Shown: positions 1 to 6,608 of the stretch, piece by piece
How positions within the stretch are numbered: the first letter of the stretch is position 1
Layout of the letters: the number at the start of each line of letters is the position of its first letter
Assembly: GCA_006546595.1 (NCBI GenBank)
Contig: VIAD01000033.1
Location: 1 to 10,100 of the forward strand
Direction of reading: 5' to 3'
Source: Moraxellaceae bacterium AER2_44_116
Lineage (GTDB): Bacteria; Pseudomonadota; Gammaproteobacteria; Pseudomonadales; Moraxellaceae
Length of the DNA stretch: 10,100 nucleotides
Translations under genes and position numbers: made by a program
The notes under the pieces: model-generated
The model's input: only the letters and a program-made list of their open reading frames with translations
Database searches by the model: none
Told to the model about the DNA's origin: nothing

Positions 1-246
1 ATTGGCAATGCTGACAATACCAACAACCCTGTAGAAGCGGCTTACTGGCTACAGATTCTTAAAAATAATCCATACGGGAAACCGTACTGGAAGCAAATTT
101 CAACGACACGCCAAACATTCAACATTAGTGATCAAGATATTGAACAGGCGCAGTCTTCCGCTGGCGTATGGGTCAAAACTCACCAGACCATCCCTGTGCC
201 ATTCGACTATACAAAAACGCTGTATCTTGTTGAGGGTAGTCAATAA
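1..246 (+). CDS. 3' end of an unidentified protein (partial, 81 codons visible)
   Basis: Frame 1 is open from the first base to a TAA at 244-246, giving 81 residues of a protein whose start lies outside the window. The visible end is polar and aromatic-rich (for example NNPYGKPYWKQI, then a C-terminal YTKTLYLVEGSQ), with no membrane segment and no motif I recognise. It converges with the regulator gene on the other strand and is probably not part of the operon to the right. That the frame is coding is inferred from its openness, sensible composition and position before a short palindromic gap. No function can be given. Confidence 0.6.
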   Translation: MGNADNTNNPVEAAYWLQILKNNPYGKPYWKQISTTRQTFNISDQDIEQAQSSAGVWVKTHQTIPVPFDYTKTLYLVEGSQ

Positions 247-260
247 CAGCTCAAGGTCAA

Positions 261-306
261 TTTAGCATGCTAAACAGATTTTAAGGCGATCAATGTTGAA
301 TTGATC
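261..306. repeat. Two palindromes in the convergent gap (possible weak bidirectional terminator)
   Basis: TTTAGCATGCTAAA at 261-274 is a perfect 14-base palindrome. A second inverted repeat, GATCAAT (288-294) and ATTGATC (300-306) around a five-base loop, overlaps the stop codon of the regulator gene. Neither has a strong T tract next to it, so a terminator role for the two converging genes is only a guess from position. Confidence 0.35.
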
Positions 307-877
307 AAGATTGCGTACTATCAATACTCGCTTTGATCAACATCTCCATCCCATTTGTCTGCACCGCTTTGAGAATCTCTTGCTGCGTCTCTGAATTTAA
401 GACCGCCCGCGCCAACACAACTCCGCCAATTGATTGAGCTAATAAGGCCCAAGCTTTCGATCGTTCTGCTGTTCCGACCTCTAGTGCATCCACTAATTGT
501 TTTACTAAGCCTTCAAAGAGTAAACGGGTTTCCTCATCCGCCCGAGCAATTTCTGAGCCTAACGAAGGAATGGGGCAACCCTCTTCAGGGTGTGCAGCAT
601 GACGCGGACTAAGATACCAAGCGATGACTCGCTGTAATTCTTTGCTTGATTTTCCTGTGAAGGCTTCAACCGTCCGTGACAATTCACGCTCAACAATCGC
701 ATGTAACAATTCAGCTTTGGAGCGAAATTGGCTGTAAAACGCACCTGTAGTCACCCCCGCAGCGGCAACCAGTGCATCTATGCCTGTATTGCTAAAGCCT
801 GCTTTTTTCGCAAGTGCTCCGCCCGCCTCAATGAGTTTTGCTCGGGCTACCGTTTTGTGATCTGGTGGATAACGCAT
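305..877 (-). CDS. TetR/AcrR-family transcriptional regulator
   Basis: A 190-residue protein of normal TetR length. The N-terminal DNA-binding domain shows the family pattern: a first helix around residues 9-26, then a helix-turn-helix at about 31-51 (TGIDALVAAAGVTTGAFYSQF region) with the typical GVTTGAFYSQFRSKAELL ending. The remaining ~130 residues form the variable helical ligand-binding domain, including a GCPIPSLGSEIARAD stretch common in this family. It starts at ATG (877-875, minus strand); the ribosome site is weak. It is divergent from the operon and faces several copies of a TAACGNNCGTTA dyad, so it most likely represses both itself and the operon. The inducer is unknown; given the operon content, an acyl-CoA or the pathway substrate is a reasonable inference. 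Family assignment is secure, regulatory target is inferred. Confidence 0.93.
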   Translation of the reverse strand: MRYPPDHKTVARAKLIEAGGALAKKAGFSNTGIDALVAAAGVTTGAFYSQFRSKAELLHAIVERELSRTVEAFTGKSSKELQRVIAWYLSPRHAAHPEEGCPIPSLGSEIARADEETRLLFEGLVKQLVDALEVGTAERSKAWALLAQSIGGVVLARAVLNSETQQEILKAVQTNGMEMLIKASIDSTQS

Positions 878-916
878 GATCTAATCTCAGATGTCTCAGT
901 AATTAACTTTCAGTAT

Positions 917-922
917 ATTATA
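917..922 (-). promoter_or_regulatory. Likely -10 box of the tetR promoter
   Basis: Read on the minus strand this is a perfect TATAAT, 40 bases upstream of the regulator start codon. No good -35 hexamer is seen at the expected distance, but a TAACAGTCGTTA dyad lies directly upstream, where it would overlap the spacer. This fits autoregulation. Confidence 0.45.
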
Positions 923-925
923 AAA

Positions 926-937
926 TAACAGTCGTTA
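926..937. promoter_or_regulatory. Operator-like dyad next to the tetR promoter
   Basis: TAACAGTCGTTA is a variant of the TAACGNNCGTTA box found in front of the operon: the right half-site CGTTA is exact, the left half is TAACA. It sits between the presumed -10 and -35 of the regulator gene, so the same protein could bind here for autorepression. Confidence 0.5.
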
Positions 938-1055
938 TCATACGGATTGATATTTTAATGCAAGCCCTCTCGGATAAGTCTGAAAACGCATTTTATCTAC
1001 TCGTACATGCACAACACTTCATTTAGTTAACAGAAAACAGGCAGCAATAAACTGA

Positions 1056-1084
1056 TTGACAGTTTTTTATATATAGAATAACGT
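1056..1084 (+). promoter_or_regulatory. Likely operon promoter
   Basis: A perfect -35 hexamer TTGACA (1056-1061) is followed after 17 bases by TAACGT (1079-1084), which keeps the key TA...T positions of a -10 box. The -10 is the left part of the first operator dyad, so bound repressor would block it. Another weak -10 candidate is TACTAT at 1089-1094. The -35 is convincing; the exact -10 is not. Confidence 0.5.
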
Positions 1085-1126
1085 TCGTTACTATAACGAC
1101 CGTTATTTTAAGTATAACGTTCATCA
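1077..1126. promoter_or_regulatory. Operator array: two perfect and one degenerate TAACGNNCGTTA dyads
   Basis: TAACGTTCGTTA (1079-1090) and TAACGACCGTTA (1094-1105) are both perfect 5+5 dyads with a two-base centre, their centres 15 bases apart. Together they make a larger near-perfect palindrome (1077-1107). A third, degenerate copy, TAACGTTCATCA, lies at 1115-1126, 20 bases before the first start codon. The array overlaps the presumed -10 and initial transcribed region, the usual place for repression by a TetR protein, and TetR dimers bind such dyads. Binding by the neighbouring regulator is inferred. Confidence 0.75.
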
Positions 1127-1145
1127 CTACCGATTGGAGCACATC

Positions 1146-3422
1146 ATGACAACTCAAAAAACAGCCTGCATTCTCTGCTCCCGAAACTGCGGTTTGGTGG
1201 TCGATATTGATGCTCAAGGTCATTTTACTAAGATTCGTGGTGATGAACAGCATCCTGTCTCCAAAGGTTATATTTGCCAAAAAGCGGCACGGCTTGCTCA
1301 TTACCAGCAAAACGGTGACCGCCTAAGTCATCCCCTGCGTCGAGAAGCAGATGGCCATTTTGTGCAAGTCAGTTGGGACGAGGCATTGAATGACATTGCT
1401 TCTCGCTTGATTAACATCCGCGAAAAGCACGGTGGTAAAGCTTTTGCTACAGCGGGCGGCGGTGGACAAGGTAATCATCTTGGCGGGGCTTATTTTGGAC
1501 AAATACGCGCTGCAATGAAAAGCCGCTTTAACTACAACTCGCTTGGTCAAGAAAAAACAGGGGATTTTTGGGTTAATGGACGAATGTTTGGTCGTCAGAC
1601 GTGTCATACGACCGAAGACGTAGAACACGCTGATTATGTATTATTCATTGGTTGTAATCCTTTCCAATCTCACGGTATTCCTAACGCGCGAGATACCTTA
1701 AAAGACATCCGCAAAGACACAAATCGTACGATGGTGGTTATTGATCCGCGCCGTACTGAAACCGCGAAACAAGCCGATATTCACCTGCAATTAAAACCAG
1801 GAACAGATGCCTTTTTACTTAGTGCCATACTATCCATCATCATTCGTGAGGACTTGTACGATCGTGATTTTCTCGCTCGTCATTGCCACGGTTTTGAGAC
1901 GGTAGAAAAAACACTACGCGAGATTCCTATTGCCGATTATGTGGCTAGAGCTGATGTGCCGTTGGATGTCGTAGAAAAAGTCGCTCGTGACTTTGCTACC
2001 GCCAAGACCGCTTGTGTACGGGTTGACCTTGGTTTGCAGCACACCCTCAATACCACGCTAAACGGCTATTTAGAAAAACTGCTCTATCTCATCACGGGCA
2101 ACTTTGGCATCAAAGGCGGTAACAATCTACATACCTCTCTGATTCCTGTACTTGGCCATACCGACGAACGTAATCCACGCATCCAGCGTACCGTCTACCA
2201 CAAGATGTTTCCTATTGCAGGCATCTTTCCGCCCAACATTTTACCTGATGAAATTTTGTTGGCAGGTGAAGATCGTATTCGTGCCGTCATGGTGGAAAGT
2301 AGCAATCCTTTGCTGACATGGCCAGATACCCCCGCGCTGGAAAAAGCCTTCAAGTCGCTAGAACTGTTAGTGGTGGTTGACGTGGCGATGACCGAAACCG
2401 CACGCCTTGCCCACTACATACTGCCTGCCGCATCGCAGTTCGAAAAATACGAGTTTACGGGCTTTAATATGGAGTTCCCACACAATGGCTTTCATCTGCG
2501 CCACGCCCTACTGCCTAGCCATGCAGAGACCTTAGCAGAGCCTGAAATTTATACCCGTTTATTAGAAAAAATGGGGGCTATTCCCAAGAGCTTTCCGTGG
2601 TTGTCACGCATTGCCCGACACGAACCTAAAGCGACAGGACATCTTGCTTACATGGCGGCCACGCTAACGATGTTGGCACGCCACAAAAAGCTGCAAGCTT
2701 TTGCGGCTTCCATACTCTATCGCACCCTTGGCTCCGTATTACCCAATGGTGCAGCGGCGGCCGCCTTTGTTCTTCCATTGGCCATTCAGTTAGCGGCCGA
2801 ACATCCGCACGCCGTTCGTCGGGCGGGCTACCAAGGCAATCGCTTCACCTTGGGTGCAGATCTATTTCAAGCGATTTTACGCGAACGTTCTGGGGTTATT
2901 TTTAGCGAACATCATTATGACGAGGTGTGGTCATTGGTAAAAACGAAGGACAAACGTATTCAACTTGCTATTGCAGAAATGCTCGAAGAACTCCGCCTAC
3001 TACCAAAACAGTCTGATACAACCAGTAGTGACTATCCCTTCATTCTCGCGGCTGGCGAACGCCGTAGTTATAACGCCAATCAAATTTATCGTGATCCTGC
3101 GTGGCGTAAGGTTGATCCACACGGTGCCATGCGCATGAGTCCAGAAGATGCTACCTCGCTTGGTCTTGTTGCGGGTGAATCGGCCTTTTGCACCTCCAAA
3201 CACGGAGAGATTTCTGTAGTGGTGGAAATTGATGAAGGAATGCGTCAAGGCGTGGTGTCGTTGCCTCACGGTTATGGCAATCGTTATCAAGGCGGCAACC
3301 CCATAGGGCCAGAGCTAAATCGCCTGACTTCCCGCATCGACTGTGACCCGTTGTCTCGAACGCCACACCACAAATGCTTACCTGTCAGTATTCGTAAGGC
3401 GACCGACCAAAACGCAGCATAA
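1146..3422 (+). CDS. Molybdopterin oxidoreductase with N-terminal [4Fe-4S] cluster (formate dehydrogenase/BisC-like superfamily)
   Basis: 758 residues. The N-terminus carries Cys8, Cys11, Cys15 and Cys44, the [4Fe-4S] pattern of prokaryotic molybdopterin oxidoreductases, followed by Lys46 where formate dehydrogenase H has its cluster-to-cofactor lysine. GCNPFQSH (about 169-176) and VIDPRRTETAKQAD match the bis-MGD binding core, and the C-terminal cofactor domain starts near the AAGERRSYNANQIYR motif. No Tat or other signal peptide, so cytoplasmic. The region matching the Mo ligand (Sec140 in FDH-H) reads roughly NSLGQEKTG (131-139) with no Cys or Sec. Substrate is therefore not formate with confidence; it could be an oxidoreductase or a non-redox enzyme. 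ATG 1146 is preferred over an upstream in-frame TTG (1134) because GGAG (1136-1139) lies six bases before it. First gene of the operon. Confidence 0.92.
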   Translation: MTTQKTACILCSRNCGLVVDIDAQGHFTKIRGDEQHPVSKGYICQKAARLAHYQQNGDRLSHPLRREADGHFVQVSWDEALNDIASRLINIREKHGGKAFATAGGGGQGNHLGGAYFGQIRAAMKSRFNYNSLGQEKTGDFWVNGRMFGRQTCHTTEDVEHADYVLFIGCNPFQSHGIPNARDTLKDIRKDTNRTMVVIDPRRTETAKQADIHLQLKPGTDAFLLSAILSIIIREDLYDRDFLARHCHGFETVEKTLREIPIADYVARADVPLDVVEKVARDFATAKTACVRVDLGLQHTLNTTLNGYLEKLLYLITGNFGIKGGNNLHTSLIPVLGHTDERNPRIQRTVYHKMFPIAGIFPPNILPDEILLAGEDRIRAVMVESSNPLLTWPDTPALEKAFKSLELLVVVDVAMTETARLAHYILPAASQFEKYEFTGFNMEFPHNGFHLRHALLPSHAETLAEPEIYTRLLEKMGAIPKSFPWLSRIARHEPKATGHLAYMAATLTMLARHKKLQAFAASILYRTLGSVLPNGAAAAAFVLPLAIQLAAEHPHAVRRAGYQGNRFTLGADLFQAILRERSGVIFSEHHYDEVWSLVKTKDKRIQLAIAEMLEELRLLPKQSDTTSSDYPFILAAGERRSYNANQIYRDPAWRKVDPHGAMRMSPEDATSLGLVAGESAFCTSKHGEISVVVEIDEGMRQGVVSLPHGYGNRYQGGNPIGPELNRLTSRIDCDPLSRTPHHKCLPVSIRKATDQNAA

Positions 3423-3435
3423 TCGGGAGATTATT

Positions 3436-3912
3436 ATGAACAATACACGGATATTACCCAGCTCTTTTAAAGCATTGGCTCAATTGGATTTGCGCGGTTT
3501 ACGGGCGGCTCACGCCCATGGGCGTTGTCCTGATCCTGGTGAATTGGATGGCGTGGCGGAAGGACTCATTCTTGATCCTGTTTGGTTTGAGCGGCTGCGC
3601 TTATGGCGTGGCAAAGTTTTTCATTCAGATGGTTGGGGACAGGCCAGTGGTATCAATAGGCTCGGTGTCGGCTCTTTCGAATTTCGCCGTTATCAATTTA
3701 ACGCTCGCAAGCAACGTTCGGCATTCAGTGATCGCGACATTGTGCTACTGGATCACAATCGGCCAGACAATCCGTGGTGGGTACGCGCCTACCATGACGA
3801 ACTGGTGGAAATGCGTTCTGGCTTGTACCTAACCTGCTCACACCTGCGCATTAACGGACAATTGCGGTACACCAGTTATTTCGCTTTTGATTTCGGTCAG
3901 AAGGAATTGTGA
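3436..3912 (+). CDS. Conserved-looking hypothetical protein, 158 aa, possibly lipocalin-like beta-barrel
   Basis: Starts at ATG 3436 with GGGAG (3425-3429) six bases upstream, 13 bases after the molybdoenzyme stop; longer in-frame versions would overlap that gene. No signal peptide or membrane segment. After a short helical N-terminus (LDLRGLRAAHAHGRCPDPGELDGVAEG) the rest alternates short, aromatic-rich strands: LRLWRGKVFHSDG, GINRLGVGSFEFRRYQF, DIVLLDHNRPDNPWWVRAYHDELVEM, SGLYLTCSHL. The run of an Asp/His followed by NP..VR..DEL and G.YL reminds me of small lipocalin-like proteins that bind hydrophobic ligands, but I cannot name a family. Its place between the molybdoenzyme and the crotonases suggests a substrate-handling or small accessory role; that is inference only. 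Confidence 0.82.
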   Translation: MNNTRILPSSFKALAQLDLRGLRAAHAHGRCPDPGELDGVAEGLILDPVWFERLRLWRGKVFHSDGWGQASGINRLGVGSFEFRRYQFNARKQRSAFSDRDIVLLDHNRPDNPWWVRAYHDELVEMRSGLYLTCSHLRINGQLRYTSYFAFDFGQKEL

Positions 3913-3957
3913 TGCACCTCCTTGCTACTGCTTTTTATCTTATGGAGCTTAACCCTC

Positions 3958-4863
3958 ATGCCAACTTTCGACACCTTAACGATTGAGCCTGATCACCATC
4001 ATCCACGTATTGCTCGGCTGTTACTGAGTCGCCCAGAACGGCTAAACGCGATTAATGAACAAATGCCACACGACATTCGTGCTGCTGTTGAATGGGCTCA
4101 GGCTAATGACAGCATTCACGTCATCATCATCGAAGGTGCTGGTAAGGGCTTTTGTGGTGGTTATGATTTAGCCAGTTTTGCGGAGCAAGTGCGCGAACAT
4201 CCCTGTCAACAGGAAAAAACGCCGTGGGAGCCGATGGATGACTACGCGGTGATGAAGCGTAACACCGAAGACTTAATGAGTTTATGGCGTTGCAGCAAGC
4301 CGACCATCGCCAAAGTACATGGCTATGCAGCCGCAGGTGGTAGTGACATTGCCCTATGTTGTGACCTACTCGTCATGGCAGACAATGCGCGTATCGGCTA
4401 TATGCCGACCCGCGTTTGGGGATGCCCAACAACCGCCATGTGGACGTTTCGCCTCGGCCCAACCCGTGCCAAAGAATTGATGTTTACGGGCGACATTATT
4501 GACGCTCAAACCGCTCTTACTTGGGGCTTAGCCAATCGTGTCGCCCCCAGCGATCAACTAGAAGCCGTGACCTTAGAATTGGCTCAACGCATTGCAGGCG
4601 TACCGCGCAGTCATTTGGCCATGCACAAGATGGTGGTCAATCAGGTGATGTTAACCATGGGGCTAGAACAAACACAGATGATGGCCACTGTTTTTGATGG
4701 CATCACCCGTCATAACCCCGAAGGGCTGTGGTTTCGTCGTTATGCCCAAGTCGAAGGCTTTAAAGCTGCTGTGGCATGGCGTGACAGTGGCCGTCCCATC
4801 CCCGATGGTGATGAAGCCCGCGCCCAAATCCATGAATTAGAACAACGACTAAAACAACCCTAA
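3958..4863 (+). CDS. Crotonase-fold (enoyl-CoA hydratase-like) protein lacking the hydratase glutamates
   Basis: 301 residues. Start ATG 3958 is preferred with GGAG (3944-3947) ten bases upstream; an in-frame TTG at 3922 would add a hydrophobic 12-residue leader and has no good site. Crotonase landmarks: LLLSRPERLNAIN (21-33), oxyanion-hole segment GAGKGFCGGYDL (60-71), HGYAAAGGSDIALCCDL (121-137) and the MFTGDIIDAQTALTWGLANRV segment. Compared with enoyl-CoA hydratase, catalytic Glu144 is Asp130 and Glu164 falls at the PTR of MPTRVWG (149-155), so neither glutamate is present. Such members usually do isomerase, hydrolase, lyase or other CoA-ester chemistry rather than simple hydration. An extra segment around residues 78-105 lengthens the substrate side. 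It acts in the cytoplasm on an acyl-CoA, exact reaction unknown. Confidence 0.9.
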   Translation: MPTFDTLTIEPDHHHPRIARLLLSRPERLNAINEQMPHDIRAAVEWAQANDSIHVIIIEGAGKGFCGGYDLASFAEQVREHPCQQEKTPWEPMDDYAVMKRNTEDLMSLWRCSKPTIAKVHGYAAAGGSDIALCCDLLVMADNARIGYMPTRVWGCPTTAMWTFRLGPTRAKELMFTGDIIDAQTALTWGLANRVAPSDQLEAVTLELAQRIAGVPRSHLAMHKMVVNQVMLTMGLEQTQMMATVFDGITRHNPEGLWFRRYAQVEGFKAAVAWRDSGRPIPDGDEARAQIHELEQRLKQP

Positions 4864-4946
4864 GCCATTGCAGAAACGGATGGCAGTACGCTCTCTTTTT
4901 TTAAACACAAACGTTCCTTGTTGGAACGCATGACTCGGAGATCATC
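4864..4946 (+). other. 83-base gap with small hairpins before the second crotonase gene
   Basis: Two features are visible. A weak stem, GCCAT (4864-4868) with ATGGC (4880-4884), is followed after eleven bases by a run of seven T (4896-4902), like a poor attenuator. A second perfect stem, CGTTCC (4912-4917) with GGAACG (4923-4928) around a five-base loop, sits just before the CGGAG ribosome site (4936-4940). This is one of the larger gaps in the operon; partial termination or mRNA processing is possible but unproven. Confidence 0.3.
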
Positions 4947-5741
4947 ATGTCCCTAACCACTAACGAAAACATTATTACCCGTGAAAAACGTGGCCATGTC
5001 TATTTGATTGGCTTGAATCGCCCAGACAAGAAAAATGCCTTCAACTTGGCGTTGTTGCGTGAGCTATCAACAGCATTAGGCGAGCTAGAAAATGACACAG
5101 AATTACGAGTCGGTGTGATTTTTGCTCACGGCGATAGCTTCACCTCTGGTCTAGATTTGATGGATGTTGCTCCACTCATGGGCAGTGGCCAACCGATTCT
5201 TGCCGAAGGGGCGATTGACCCTGTTGGCATACATGGCCCGCGTTGCAGCAAGCCATTAATTTGTGCTGTTCATGGCGTTTGTTTGACCTTTGGCATTGAG
5301 TTAATGCTTGCCTCTGACATTGTCATCGCAGGTGAAAATAGCCGTTTTGCTCAAATTGAAATCAAACGCGGAATATTTCCTTTTGGCGGTGCTACTCAAC
5401 GCTGGATCGCTGCTTCGGGCTGGGGTAACGCCATGCGCTATTTACTGACAGGTGACGAGTTGGATGCCGCAACTGCCTTCCGTATTGGCATGGTGCAGGA
5501 AGTAGTACCCGTTGAGCAAGTGTTGCCACGCGCCATTGCTCTTGCACAAACCATTGCCGCGCAAGCACCACTAGGCGTAGTTGCAACATTACGCTCTGGC
5601 CGTTTGGCTGTTGAACACGGTCACGCAGCGGCTGTCGCCGAGTTGGCTCCAGAAATCCAACGCCTCATGAAAACTGATGATGCTCGTGAAGGTGTCATGT
5701 CCTTTATGCAACGTCGCCCTGCCGTATTTCAAGGGCGTTGA
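4947..5741 (+). CDS. Enoyl-CoA hydratase/isomerase (crotonase) with both catalytic glutamates
   Basis: 264 residues, the usual length of a monofunctional crotonase. ATG 4947 follows CGGAG by six bases. LIGLNRPDKKNAFN (20-33), oxyanion-hole segment HGDSFTSGLDL (61-71), VHGVCLTFGIELMLASDIV (108-126), then FAQIEIKRGIFPFGGATQRW. Glu118 and Glu138 are exactly 20 residues apart, as are Glu144 and Glu164 of rat mitochondrial enoyl-CoA hydratase, and fall at the same motif positions, so true hydratase or closely related acid-base chemistry is plausible. The C-terminus (DDAREGVMSFMQRRPAVFQGR) is the normal family end. The usual oxyanion pattern (GxxFxxGxDL) is kept. With the acyl-CoA dehydrogenase downstream it could hydrate the enoyl-CoA produced there; the real substrate is not visible. 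Confidence 0.93.
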   Translation: MSLTTNENIITREKRGHVYLIGLNRPDKKNAFNLALLRELSTALGELENDTELRVGVIFAHGDSFTSGLDLMDVAPLMGSGQPILAEGAIDPVGIHGPRCSKPLICAVHGVCLTFGIELMLASDIVIAGENSRFAQIEIKRGIFPFGGATQRWIAASGWGNAMRYLLTGDELDAATAFRIGMVQEVVPVEQVLPRAIALAQTIAAQAPLGVVATLRSGRLAVEHGHAAAVAELAPEIQRLMKTDDAREGVMSFMQRRPAVFQGR

Positions 5742-5747
5742 AATTTG

Positions 5748-5768
5748 GCGGCTAGACAATCTAGCCGC
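5748..5768 (+). terminator. Strong hairpin without T tract between crotonase 2 and the membrane-protein gene
   Basis: GCGGCTAGA (5748-5756) and TCTAGCCGC (5760-5768) form a perfect nine-base-pair stem with a three-base loop, starting seven bases after the crotonase stop. It is followed by TTCCC rather than a T tract, so it is not a classical terminator. It may protect the upstream message from 3' exonucleases or set a step in expression inside the operon. Confidence 0.45.
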
Positions 5769-5797
5769 TTCCCAATCAAAGCAGAGTGGAGACCGTC

Positions 5798-6217
5798 ATG
5801 ATTCTAAAACTGCATCTGTTTGCAGTGGCCTTTTGGCTGGGTGTAGTCGGTGTCGAATATATTTTAGAGCGCAGCCGTGCGCGTAACCGTCATCAAGGCT
5901 TTGCCGTTGCGGATTATCATTATCAAATTGATTTAGGCTTAGAAGCCCCTGCCTTCATGGTTGCTTTGGTGACGGGGTTACTGCTGATTGATCCTTCACG
6001 ACTTGATGGCCTGTATCTCGTCAAAGTACTTGCTGGTGGACTGGCTGTACTAAGCAATCTAGTTTGCTTGTGGCCTGTTATTCAACGTAAGCGAGCCGCG
6101 GACAGCAACGACCTACCAGCGGTGATTCACTACTCCTCACTCATAGACCAAATCTCAATGCTGGCAATTCCAGCGGGGCTGTTGGCTTTAGGACTGGGTA
6201 TGTTTGGCCAACTATAA
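5798..6217 (+). CDS. Small integral membrane protein, four predicted helices
   Basis: 139 residues. ATG 5798 is chosen because TGGAG (5787-5791) sits six bases before it; a GTG at 5786 would lie inside that site. Hydrophobic segments run at about 4-22, 50-64, 73-95 and 117-137, joined by short charged loops (RSRARNRHQ, QRKRAADSND). The N-terminal HLFAVAFWLGVVGVEYILE resembles the HL....WLG opening of CopD-like and other small four-helix membrane families. His6 lies in helix 1, and His41 and His111 lie just before helices 2 and 4; such histidines could bind heme or metal, but no complete pair motif proves it. Followed directly by ferredoxin and ferredoxin reductase, it could be a membrane anchor or quinone-side electron partner. 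Function is unknown; membrane location is well supported. Confidence 0.85.
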   Translation: MILKLHLFAVAFWLGVVGVEYILERSRARNRHQGFAVADYHYQIDLGLEAPAFMVALVTGLLLIDPSRLDGLYLVKVLAGGLAVLSNLVCLWPVIQRKRAADSNDLPAVIHYSSLIDQISMLAIPAGLLALGLGMFGQL

Positions 6218-6249
6218 ATAATACCTCAAAATTAGCAGAGGAAAATCCT

Positions 6250-6588
6250 ATGGCATTTGTTGTTTTAGAGGAATGTATTCGTTGTAAACACACTGACTGC
6301 GTCGAAGTCTGTCCAGTGGATTGTTTCTACGAAGGGGCGAACTTCTTAGTCATCAACCCTGATGAATGTATCGACTGTGCGCTGTGCGAGCCAGAGTGTC
6401 CCGTCGATGCCATCCGCGCCGAGGAAGAAGTCCCCGTGGGTCAGGAAAGCTTCATTGTGTTAAATGCTGAATTATCAGTGCACCCCGCTTGGACACGTAT
6501 CACTCATAAAAAGGAGCCACTACCCGATCATGAGGCTTGGACTGGTGTTCCGAATAAACTCGCTCAATTGGATCGTAACGGCGCGTGA
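6250..6588 (+). CDS. fdxA: Seven-iron ferredoxin ([3Fe-4S]/[4Fe-4S]), FdxA type
   Basis: 112 residues, the size of FdxA/Azotobacter ferredoxin I. Not counting Met1, cysteines fall at 8, 11, 16, 20, 24, 39, 42, 45 and 49, the same spacing as in A. vinelandii FdI, where 8, 16 and 49 hold the [3Fe-4S] cluster and 20, 39, 42 and 45 hold the [4Fe-4S] cluster. CVEVCPVDCFYEG and PDECIDCALCEPECP are signature stretches, and the C-terminal part (ELSVHPAWTRITHKKEPLPDHEAW) is the usual family extension. ATG 6250 follows AGAGGA (6237-6242). It is a soluble low-potential one-electron carrier. The reductase gene follows 20 bases later, so the two probably form a dedicated NADPH-ferredoxin couple for an enzyme of this operon, the molybdoenzyme being the best candidate (inferred). 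Confidence 0.97.
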   Translation: MAFVVLEECIRCKHTDCVEVCPVDCFYEGANFLVINPDECIDCALCEPECPVDAIRAEEEVPVGQESFIVLNAELSVHPAWTRITHKKEPLPDHEAWTGVPNKLAQLDRNGA

Positions 6589-6608
6589 GCGTCACGGAGA
6601 AAAATGCC

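Noticed and set aside
1134..1145. In-frame TTG start 12 bases before the molybdoenzyme ATG
   Set aside because: The TTG abuts the GGAG ribosome site (1136-1139), which is correctly spaced for ATG 1146, and the [4Fe-4S] cysteines then fall at positions 8, 11, 15 as in formate dehydrogenase H.
1323..1628. Minus-strand open frame of 101 codons inside the molybdoenzyme gene
   Set aside because: Opposite-strand shadow of a well-supported coding region, with no protein features of its own.
1146..3422. Calling the molybdoenzyme a formate dehydrogenase
   Set aside because: Fold and cluster motifs match the superfamily, but there is no Cys or Sec in the expected ligand position and the neighbours are CoA-ester enzymes.
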